Positions 1 through 11,500 of a stretch of 60,000 bases of DNA are shown here, one piece after another; position 1 is the first letter of the stretch; every line of letters begins with the position of its first letter. The notes beneath the pieces are model-generated. The model searched no databases and was not told where the DNA came from. It saw only the letters and a list, made by a program, of their open reading frames with translations. Position numbers and translations under genes: made by a program. Source of the stretch: Apostichopus japonicus (taxonomy: Eukaryota; Echinodermata; Holothuroidea; Aspidochirotida; Stichopodidae). The stretch covers positions 4,835,501-4,895,500 of the forward strand of contig NC_092563.1 in the NCBI RefSeq assembly GCF_037975245.1, in the 5' to 3' direction.

Positions 1-634
1 GATAGAACTACAGAGCCCAAAAGTTGCCTGAATATTCAAATTCCGAATCAGAGAACCGCTAACTTGTCCAATTTCACTTTCAGTACTTCTTCCAACTTTC
101 CAGTTTCCCGAGTGCCTCTCACAGAAAGCGAGCAACCCAAACTGACCACCACCACCGCAGCAAGCCATCCAACAGAGCCAGTCACTCCCTCCTCCGTAGT
201 TACAGAGAGGGTGGCGGAGAGTCCCCACGAACCCCCTGTGAATGTCGCCTCGTGCGAGAACGGCAGACCGCAGAACGTTACAGCTGAGGTAAGCCAAAGT
301 GCCGCGCCGGGTCATCTGGCATCCTCGGATCCAAAGCCAGAGCAAGGCCACGAGCAGACTTCCCACGTTGAAGAGACAACTGCAAGCGGCGTCAGGTCCG
401 CATCTGGTCAGGCGCAGCAGGCAACAGCAGCACCAAAGCCAGGCCCATGGGGCAGTAAGCCCACCTCCTGGGCCAGTTTATTTCGCAAAGACGGTGAGAG
501 CAGTGCGGTCGCTCATTCTGTCCCCGAAAATCGGTCGGCGAACGAATCGGAGACGGTTGAGAAAGGAGAAACCAAACCGGAGGAAACTGATCCAGTGTCC
601 GCCGATAAAGACCCCCAAGTAAAGAAACTAGGAG
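1..634 (+). CDS. USP10: USP10 exon A: disordered N-terminal region with SWASLF patch
   Basis: Frame 1 is open from the first base of the window, so the exon's 5' end (acceptor or start) lies outside. The 211 codons are rich in Thr, Ser, Pro, Glu and Ala, with no fold visible. Near 457-483 they read KPTSWASLF, the short patch that precedes the protease domain in USP10 proteins. The exon ends GGAG|GTAAGC in phase 1. The open frame runs on to 753 inside the intron, but the strong donor and the continuity with the next exon (giving KKLGEYLKN) put the end at 634. The USP10 G3BP-binding motif is not visible and should lie upstream. Confidence 0.85.
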
Positions 635-3600
635 GTAAGCATGTAGGATTTGTTTCTCTCAATATATTCTTTTTTATCTGCAAAAAGGGAACGAGCACGA
701 GAAATGTTTTTCCTCATAGAAATTGTCTCTTTGATCTGGTTACTGAGTTTTAAACATCTTAACAAGATGTTGCTATTGCCAACCTCAGATCAGTCTTTAA
801 CCTAGCACTCTGACATCAAGACATGGTATGATCATGGTGGCGTAGTATCCAAATGTACAATTCTTAAACCGTATGCCATTTCCAAACTGGTGCCACTCTC
901 GTCCCCTACGTGTTCACAGGGATACTTCGTGATCACAATGATGTTACAGCAGATCACTAGTAGTAAAATCGTGCGCAGACTTAAACATGTCAGCTGGTTA
1001 GGACCTTGAGAGTTTGCACTGGTACTGGAATACTGTACTCATCGCTGGGGAGGTGGTGATTAAGGGAGGAAAAAAATCGGAAGCCCTGACATGTTCAAAT
1101 TTTCTCCTGTCAAGGCTATTTTATCAAGATCATGGTGTATTATTTGAACAGGGAACATTGGTAATACTGGACAAGGCACACACAACCTCATAATCAGATA
1201 GCGAAGGTTATGATATATATCAGAGAGAGCTCTACATAAGAGAATATTATTAGTTTTGGAATAGCGCCATCATGTTTTATTTTTCATCCCCAAGCTCCAT
1301 TTCTATAGTGTACTTTGGGCTATTTTACTGTGCAAAGTATCCTAAAGAGTGGGAGTGTGACTTTTGAAGACACGACTCACATTTGTATCCGGCCCTGAAA
1401 TTCATGCTCTATATTGGCTAACTTGCCTGCGGGTTTCACCGTTTTCCAGTTAAAAAAAAAAGTAGGCGATGGCATTTTATTTACCGGTAGACATTAAGAA
1501 CATAAACACATATTGAGTCCGTTGACAATGATCAGTCAAAGAATCGGCATGATTTCCATACCTAACATGAGCGCCCTCTATTATGACTTATTATCAGTAA
1601 ATATCACTTACCGTTGGCTTCTGTACAGTAACTGATGTGTGTTGTAAATTCAAGTAAATGCCAGCGAAAACTTAAATTTTAGCCAGTAGAAGTTTGAAGC
1701 ACAGGCTTTCGTCTAGCAAGTGACTAAAATTTGTGAAACTCTAGGCCTATCGTATGTAACTCGTAGAATATCTGCAAGTTCTTAGGAGAACAGGTTCTGT
1801 AAAGCTCTCTGTAGTGAAAGCCAGTGTCATAACAAGTTGTCACTCGAGTCAATCATTGAGACTTGAATCACTGATTCCAATCCAGACATGGAAAAACTTG
1901 CTGGTAGCGACTCAACCCAAACCACGAAAAAAACAGTTTGGTCCAAATTGATGTGTCTGTTATCACTGAAATGATGACACACATTCTATAAGAATAACAT
2001 TTTTGGAATATTTTGCAGAGGATGTTTGTATCACAGAGACTGCAAAGGACAGAAACACAGATTTTTCGGGCAATATTTCACAGAACGAGGCCTCGAAATT
2101 CAGGCTGTATATACTGGCCGGATGACAGTGGATGTTTTCGTTTGCCAGTAGAACAAACAGAGTAATTGACACTCGGACACTGGTATCTTTCTGCCAGTGC
2201 AAAGTGTTGCTTTTGTCTGAATTTAAGGAAATTGCAAGTGGGAAATTGATTTTAACAAGTAGATGTTTTTTGTATGCACTGACACGGTTTAATAAGTGGC
2301 TAAGATCATGAAATTCTCGGCCTGCAGAATTGTAATGCATCACTTCAGTTTTAATGACTAGTCTAGTCATTTCTATGAATTCCATTGTTTTTCTCTAAAA
2401 ATGTCATAAACTTGTTCTGAATCCACTATTTTCAGAAATTAAGAGTAATTATTACAAATTTTTTTTTTTTTTTTTCAATCTTTGAAGTTTAATCTCAGAC
2501 CCCATACCATTAGAGTTAATCATAAACCATGCTTTTGTTTATATAATAAGTAATTGTGTCAACGAGTATCCTTTGTCTAAAGTCATCCTTTGTTAACAAA
2601 GTTTTGCGGAGTTCCATAACTTGTATAACATTTTAGACATAGTTTGTTGTATGAAGAGTACCTAAATACCATTTACATACATCACTGTCTCGTAATGATA
2701 TAAAAATTTCTTTTCTCTGCAGAATATTTAAAGAATTCAACGCTAATTAACAAACCAATGTTTATACAACCAAGAGGCCTTATCAATGTAGCCAATAACT
2801 GCTACATCAATAGTGTATCCTTTTACAATTCCTTATGAATATTATGAATTTTTGTTATGGTCAATCCTGAAAAGTGTTTGTGGTGATGCTTGAAGGCATT
2901 GAAGACTCGCCCCAAACCGTGTGCGGCCATCTGAAAAAGTTAACTTTCCGTTGCTTGCAAGTGACGATTTGTTTGTGTCCCTACAAAATGCAGACAGTAC
3001 AGTAATGAAACGTGATACCTTATTATCTTTAGCTGGACCAGAGATGTCCATCGCTGTATTGTTTGTACACTGTGCTGTGGGTATTGACCGCAGCTGTATG
3101 TACTGAATGTACACTAGTGTCTAATTACCGATGGTAGCAAGCTGTGTGTTTGTATTTTCTGGGATCGATGGTGGTGTTTAACACTTCTGTTACACCTCAT
3201 TCGTAACTAGGTCAGATTACCGGCATTAGACGTTTCTTTGTGCGCGAGTCTTCACACCCTTTCAGTGTGGTATTTTTAGTCCAAACAAAGTCGACACTGC
3301 CATTGTTTTCTCTCGATAGAGATGTTAGTGGGGTGAAGAGAGGGTGGTGTTGTCCAGTGGGCAGTTTGTCTTAATTTTGCCTCAAAATTAGAGCTATTTA
3401 CAGGCCAAATGTCTAAATGTCAAGTAAAGTATGAGTAAATACAGCTCACAAAAGCCATATGAAAGCACATTCAGATCTTACTCTCCTACCCGGTCTATTT
3501 CCATGGAGACGCTAGCAGTCTGCTACATTGGGGTGATGTACTGCATGGCCTTGTACTCAGCATTCAGAAAGAGTTTCAATGAAGTACATAAACCTGCCTT

Positions 3601-5497
3601 GACTTGAGTACCAGATTTTGCAAGTTTTGGTAGCCTGCCCACCATTTTATAACCTGTTCCAACGCTTGCCTCTGGCACTGAAGAGGAGAGGACCTACATC
3701 TACTCCTATGCTAAATGCCATGTGAGTATCTAATTCTTATATCAAATGTGTAATATGGCTTGTATAACTTCAGTTTCAATGATTCTTTCACCAAGTAAAC
3801 CTTTATTCTCTGTAATGTCTAGTTTAGGTCAATAGTCTTCAATGCCTACATCAGTTGAATCAAATTTATATGAAAATGTAAACGAGGTGTGATCCCTGGC
3901 TACAGAGATCCCTTGCTACATGGATCCCTGGCCACATGGATCCCGGTTACACTGATCCTGAGTTACACAGATCCCTGGTTACACAGTTCCCTGGTTACAC
4001 AAATCCCTGGTTACATGGTGCACAAAGTACTACAGGCTTCTAAATGGCACCCCAGCAAAGAAACAGCTCTGCAGGGGTTGTCACCAATTGATGGTTCATC
4101 TAATAGATATCTCAGTCCGTAGAGCACAGGATTTGTTATCCTTATGCACACTGGATTGAATCACATATTCTAGCCAAAAATTTATATTCTTTCTTTGCTC
4201 TTTTCAAATTTGAAATTAAAATTAGCTAAGGTCTCTTCCGTGTTTGAGTGTATTATCTCCTACAACATTTCCAGTTTTAAATTCATATTCTAGTCGGTGT
4301 TAATAATAAATGACGTATTGTCAATGACACAGTTTATAAATATCCCGTATCAGCCAGTTACCCTTCTATCGGGACTAATTGATATAATTTTATTCCATTG
4401 ATGTGTTTAATTATCCAGTCAGTGTTAATTATAAATGTTATAATGTCAATGACACAGTTTATAAATATTCTGTATCAACCAGTTACCCTTCTATTGGGAC
4501 TGATTAATAACAACAATAATAATTATTTTATTCCATCGATGTGTTTAAATATCTAGTCAGTGTTAATAATAAACGATGTTATGCCAATGACATTCCGTTT
4601 CAACCACTTACTTTTCTATCGGGACTAATTAATATAATTAATTAATTAATATCATTTAATTCCATCGATGTGTTTAATTATCCAGTCTCGAACTCTGCAA
4701 GCAGTTTGAGGAGCTCCCGTTCGTCGGCAAGAAGGGCAGTCGAGACGTCCGTCCCGGCGAATCGTTCGAACCTGTGGGAGTCTACCAGATGTTGAGAAAT
4801 GTCAACACAACTCTCTCCATCAAGGCAAGTATATTCTAGTGGAAAATAAAAGAATTAAATCCACAGACTTTTTTGGTTTTCCAACCCCACCGTACGTTGA
4901 TTTTGTTGCGTTTTAAAGTTTGTTGCAATTTTTAATAGCATTAATGCAAGTAATGAATCGGTTAGATTTCTGCAGTAAATTTGCAGCTTCTGTATTGTGC
5001 ATAGTTGTTTGTTATTTGGGGGAATAAAAAGATTTTTGCTTGATTGTTTCTTGGAACTTAGTTAGTTACTGATTTGTTTGGGGAAGGGTAGGGTTGGGTG
5101 GTGTGGGGGGTGGGGGCGGGGATAGGTAGGAATTCTCATCAGATTGCTTAGGATATTCAAGCCTGAATACAAAAGCTAGGCTGACTATCTATGTGACTTG
5201 ATATTAAAAGAGTTCTTGCTCAGGGTACAAGTATTTTATGTCATATCTGGTTACCGTGGTCGTATTTGTCCTTCCACGTCAACAGCAAGGCAAGCAGGAA
5301 GATGCAGAGGAATTTCTAAGCTGCTTGCTGAATGGTTTCCATGACGAGATGATTGCCGCCATAGAGGCAGCCTATGGTAGTTCCAAGCCTGAAGGTATGT
5401 AGTGCCTAGTTCTTGAAATAAAAAGTCGGTTACTTTCCATGGCTTAGAATGTCACAATTGTTAACTGCTTGCTAAAAAAAACGCAATTGCTACAAAG

Positions 5498-5531
<34 letters not shown>

Positions 5532-8500
5532 AAATAAGAGATTATGAGATAAATGCCAAATGTGAAAAGAGATTTTTTTTATTCTGGGATTAAATTTGAT
5601 GTTGGTTTTCTTTAGCTAACGGTCCACAACCACCTACTCCAAATGGTGTAGCATCGGATCATAAAGGAGAAGCGGAGGAGGAGGAGGATGGGGACGATGA
5701 TGAATGGGAACAGGTCGGCCCAAAGAAGAAGGCCACCATCACCCGTGTGGTGAGTCACTTTAAAGACCATCGTCTCCCCAAAGTGATAGCATCTAAATAT
5801 TCCTAAATGTATTAATTAATTAATAATTCCATAATTCAAAAATAAAATAGCTAGGTGAGCTCTTCAAATTCCAAACACGAAAGTAGCATACCATTTATTT
5901 TTCCCTCTCGACATTATGGAAATTTTTGAAAAAATTTCCTGGTCGCTTATCAAAACCGACGTTGGCCGGAAATCCTAGAAACCATGACGCAAATCGTACA
6001 CCGTAACGCTAACCTATTTTCTCTTGTTTTTTTCTCCTGCCAGGCTGATTTCACCAAGTCCCCCATCTATAATATTTTCGGTGGACAGATGCGTTCAGCC
6101 CTACATCAGCACGGAGCCAGGGAGTCGGCTACCTTGCAGCCGTTCTTCACTCTACAATTAGACATTCAGGTGAGCTTAAAACTTAGTATCGATGGATCCT
6201 CTCGGATGGCTGAACCGGTCGGCAATCTTTGGTGATGACAAATTAGAAGGATTTTATATATAAAACTTAGAATGTGTATCTTAGCCAGGGATACTACAGT
6301 GTTTGAAACAGCTGTTTGCCTTGGGGGGTTGTTTTGTTTTAGCCTCGGTTTACTGATATGATACAATATAAAACAGTTTGAGTCATTCTTGCCTCAAGTG
6401 GTGGCAAGGCTTGCTTGTAAAATGGTGAATTGCATCAGTCTTCGGTGTTCTTTGGTGTAGATGGAATGAGGTACAGCGTAAGAAATCCATTCTGTTTGAA
6501 TCTGTTGTGGCATCTAATGGATGTAGCCATATGCTGATTTAGAAACTTAGGATTGTTCTTTTTTTTGCATTTTAAGCTGAGGGGTGAATTTGAAGTTAAT
6601 TATGGTAGGGGTGAGGTGTTGGGGTATGTGGGCAGTGGGAGGAGGGGGGTGGGGTGGATACATGCATCAAAGGTCACCTAGGATATAATGATAGGTCACT
6701 GGTCTGCTACCATTGGTGTTAACTGTGCTTCTTCTGTTTTCCTCTTTAGTCTCCAAAGATTACCAGTGTCAAAGAAGCCTTGGAAAACTTTGGAACAAAG
6801 GAAGCAGTCCACGGTTTTATGTCTAACAAAACCAAAACCGAGGTAGGTAACCGTGGAGTATAGTGCTGCTTGTTGTAGTAGAAAATGGTGTTACATTAGT
6901 GAATCTGGCCTGTGATTTCTTGCTACTCTTACTCGAGTGCAAGAAAAAACTTGCATAGAGTTAGATTGATACAACACCTTTTAGCAGTTTGCTAACAGTT
7001 TTACTTTATTAAATGCAACCCACTAAGTGGCCTAAGTCCAAGGCTGTATTGACAAGTGGAAAGTTGTAACACCCATCAGAAGTTTCCAACCCTTCATCAG
7101 CCCTTTTTTCCCTTTTTTTGTTGCTTAAGGATATATGAGTGTAAATTATTCTCCAATTCGGGTTACTTCAAAATTTTATTTTGGCTGAAATGAGCTGACT
7201 CAGATGTATAGAAAGGAGATTGCAAAATTTAGGCTAAAGTATGGGGGAAAGGTGGCACCTATAAAGAACATGGTGTCCTAAGATTTTCAGTGTGTCCTAG
7301 TAGTAGTAGTAAGTTGAGTCTCGTCTATCTGACATGCTCAGGGATTAACCTCCGCCACGTATCACGATCTTGCGCAAGGTTTATTGCTTCTTCGAAATTG
7401 TTAATATTAATGTCCTTGAATTGCGATTTTATTTTTCCAAGCAATGTAGTCACGGGCCTTCCAACTGGTTTAGCAGTATGTCTCAGTGCTTCTCTTAAAG
7501 CAACCTTTGCTGGAGCGTCCTCTTGGAGTCTTGCTACATGACCGAAAAATCTCAATCTTCTGTGTGCGACTATCGATGACCAAGGTGTTTGGTTGGTTTC
7601 GTTGTAGAGCTCATCATTTGATAACCAATTATTATTGGTCCATCTAATGTTGAGAATATTTCGAAGTAGTCTCCTTTGAAAAGTGTCAATTTTGCGATCA
7701 AGATCCTTCGTTGTGCCCCACAGTTCGCAATTGTACAAAAAAATACTCTTTAATAAAGTCTCAAAGATCCTAAGCTTAATTTTCCGGCTTATGTTTTTGC
7801 TTTTAAAAATGCTTGACAGTGTGTTGAAAGCACCGTTGGTTATACCAATTCTTCTGTTAATGTCTTCTTCGGTCCCCAGCAAGCTTCCAACATATTTACA
7901 TTTCTTCCAACTGTCATTTCCTTTTCTTGTAACTGTAAATTTCATGCTCTATAGTGCGTCCTATAGAAAGATAAATATTGTACTAGTTGAGATTGCTTTT
8001 GAAAAATGTTGAGAGACAGAGCGAGGAAGGAAGATGACACTTATGGACTGTGTTGTGGGTTGTTTTAAAACTTCAAGCTTAAAACATCCTGTTGTGTATA
8101 CTGTGAATGTCTGTCTCCTGTCATGCATGCACCTTTGCACTAATGAATATTCATTTATTCATTATTTACTTGACCCACGTTACTATCACAGACATTAATG
8201 CATCTCTGGGAAAAAAAGAAAAAAAAAATTGCATTAATATTCCTCAACAGCAAGAACATCCCCCTGTGGGTATTTGTGATGAGGATAATTGGATGCTTGG
8301 TTAAATGTGCTCCTGAATATTCTAGTTGAATTAAAATCAGAATAAATATTCATGAGAGTGTCAGAGATTTGACTGCAATGTTGTATCAGTGGTACACAAC
8401 AGGCACAAAACAGCTGATTTTTTTTCCTTTTTTTTCAACAAAATTTCTTTCGCCATCTAATATGCTGCCACAGAATCGAAGTATCCTTTTTGTTTATTGA

Positions 8501-11500
8501 CGAGAAATCTTTTACTGACATGGTACAATACTTTATACTTCCAACTTGTAGGTGGAAGCTTCCAAAAGGACAACCCTGGAGGAGCTACCCCCGGTCCTCA
8601 TCCTACACCTTAAGCAGTTTGTCTACGATAAGACGGGGGGAAGCCAGAAACTGACCAAGAAAATGGACTACGAGATGGACTTGGAAATTGGCAAAGGTAA
8701 TGCGAAAGACGTCACGTAGGATACGTGAAACATTCACGTTAGCCCTTGAATAAACATTTTGAAACGACTGCCCATAATCAAAAGTTGTGTAGAATATCGG
8801 TAACAGTGGCGTACATTCATTGCACACGAGCCACTTGTGGACTGCAAACTTGGTTGTGTAGATCCACCTTATGGAGTACAAAATAATCATGTATGCATGC
8901 TCTATACTAGATGTTCTCAAACAAAAATGTTGCACGGAAAAGCTCGTTGACTTTCTGGTTTTAACCTCAGTTAACGGCATGCTCATGATGTTGTTGCTAC
9001 TGTATCAGCAGTAGGGTTAAAAGGACAAAAACTCATGTCCATAAAAAATGACTGTTTTTTATTTGAGGTGGACACTCAGTACGATAAGAGAGTCTTATTA
9101 AAACAAGAGCTGACTTTATTCAAAATTTGCTATTTTTTTGTGTTATAGATTATTTAGTACTATTCATAGATTTCAATGGTTGGACAAAGTCCTCCAATTT
9201 AATAAAACTGTCACATCTCTCCTAGTTTTCTTGTGGATCTTGGATGTCCAAAGAAAGCTTCCTTATTCTCATTTTAAGTTTGTCTATCTTCATTTTCTGT
9301 TCACAGATTTGTTGTCTCCCAGTGGGAAGGCCAAAATACCTCCAATTCAAAGAACTTTCAAACTATTTGCAGGTGAGTTGGCTTTGCCCCCTTTTTATCA
9401 AAAATGTGCGTAAAATATGTTTTGAGCACACGTTTTGCATAGTGTGTTGCTATTGGTTATGGATAAGTTATTCTCAGCCGGTGACAACATTAATGTAATC
9501 TATCAATAGGAACACCTCAATGTTAAAATTGATTAATCGAAACAACCATCGAAAGGTTATCTGGGAGTCAAGATACAGGTGAACGAGCAAGACCTGGGAA
9601 TTACTTTTGCGTCTTCTCAAATAGATCATTTGGGGCATTTTCACACCAATTTGCACCAGTGAAAAACACATTTTCACTGCCAAATGATCTGTTTATTACA
9701 TCAAACCTTATTAAAACAACATTTAAAATGAAAGTTAAATCTGAATTTCGATTCACAACCAACGACTCGTCAAAAGCTCAAATTATGTCCAATTCCACTG
9801 CAGTGTTAGTGATTCATTACAAATCTCTCACTTGTTCTCGTTGTGTTTCGTCTTCTGTATTTTTCGTTCGATGCAAAAGCCCGACACTTGTGTTGAATAC
9901 CATTTATGCTTCCCGAGGGCCTCCAGAAGGAAAGAAAAAGAGTAGTTTTTTCTTTGACTTGTGGTTTTTCTGTCTGAGATCTTGTGATAAGCTTTTCTCA
10001 CGTAAATCAAACTTATGACACTACAGAGCGATGGGAGAGTTGTGCCGTTCCGTTTCGATAATTCTAAATCTCTCTTTGGAGAGCCACTCACTATGTTTCC
10101 ATGGAAACAGGAAGGCAGGATTGTTTTGTATCACTTGAGCCTAGAATCCCACACATTGGTGGAGCAGTAAGCCTCTCTCAAAAGAAACATACCAAGTTGT
10201 AAAGAAATCAGAACAGGCATTCTGCTTACAGGTGCATGGTGGCAGTGGTGGGATGAGTAACAATATGCACAACACTAAGGTAACCGACACATGGTACATT
10301 TATGTTTCAATTTACATCAGCGGTGGGATAGGTAAAGATATGCGGAATGCCTGCTCTAACAGCTAAGTACATTAACTGTATTTTTGTGTAGCCCTCTTGT
10401 TCACAAGGCAGGGAGCACAACACTAATATTACCGCACATTGTGATCAGTAAGAAGTGACCTCTTGGAAAGTGAACATGTCGAAAGCATTCACAATTTTGA
10501 GATTTCCGACTCTGTGCCTTACTCGCCTGTCTTTCTCGATGGTTTTATGAAACTGTCGTGAGACGAGTTGTTAAAGAATTTAGGTGATATGTTAGTGTTT
10601 GTTCAAGGACTTAAAATCGAATTGAGTGCATGTCGCCTTCTAGGTCTGTGTCGTTTGTCAAAGATGTAACTTAACGAGAAAAACTCGTCAAATGTCCTGA
10701 ATGCTTTTCCGAAGCTAACAAGTGACTATGTTCGTTCCTTGTCGTCTGTAAGTTCTTTTAACTCCTCATAATTTTCTGTAAGCTGAAGGGTAAACAACAG
10801 GTGGCCCCTCACTTGTCCTTGTTCCTTTCTGTCATTTGTCATTACACAAACTCGTCTTTCTTCGTCTTGATATTTGAGACTACAAACTGTCTTACGTCTT
10901 TCCGTAGATCCCTGTGTTTCTTCAAAGATTAAAAAAGATTAAAATTTTCATTGGATCTAAAATCTGAACACGACAGAGCTAAGAATTTCACAATTTTAGT
11001 AGCCACTTGCTAAACACTCGCTAGTGATTAAGAACAAAATTACTACTGTCTAAGCTCAGGTTGTCAACTAGGCATTTCCTTAATTTCAAGCAAATAAGCA
11101 GTAACACAGGGCTTATCAATGGCATGGTAATCATGCTAATAAGCAGTAATACAGGGCATATCTATGGCATGGTAATCATGCTAATAAGCAGTAATACAGG
11201 GCTTATCTATGGCATGGTTATCATTCTAATTAGCAGTAATGCAGGGCTTATGGCATGGTTATCATGCTAATAAGCAGTAATACAGGGCCTATCTATGGCA
11301 TGGTAATCATGCTAATAAGCAGTAATACAGGGCTTATCTATGGCATGGTAATCATGCTAATAAGCAGTAATACATGGCTTATCTATGGCATGGTAATCAT
11401 GCTAATAAGCAGTAATACAGGGCTTATCTATGGCATGGTAATCATGCTAATAAGCAGTAATACAGGGCTTATCTATGGCATGGTAATCATGCTAATAAGC

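Larger units (their letters stand above)
3722..4685 (+). other. USP10 intron 3 with two tandem repeats
   Basis: GTGAGT donor and TTATCCAG acceptor, phase 2. It holds a ~16-bp minisatellite (3890-4016) and a ~125-138-bp tandem repeat (about 4287-4685) whose copies each end in an acceptor-like AG-TC; the last copy is the real acceptor. Confidence 0.85.

Noticed and set aside
1963-2385. 140-codon open frame on the - strand in USP10 intron 1
   Set aside because: No recognisable motif or family and no supporting signals; it lies antisense in an intron.
8603-8986. 127-codon - strand frame
   Set aside because: Shadow of USP10 exon I on the opposite strand.
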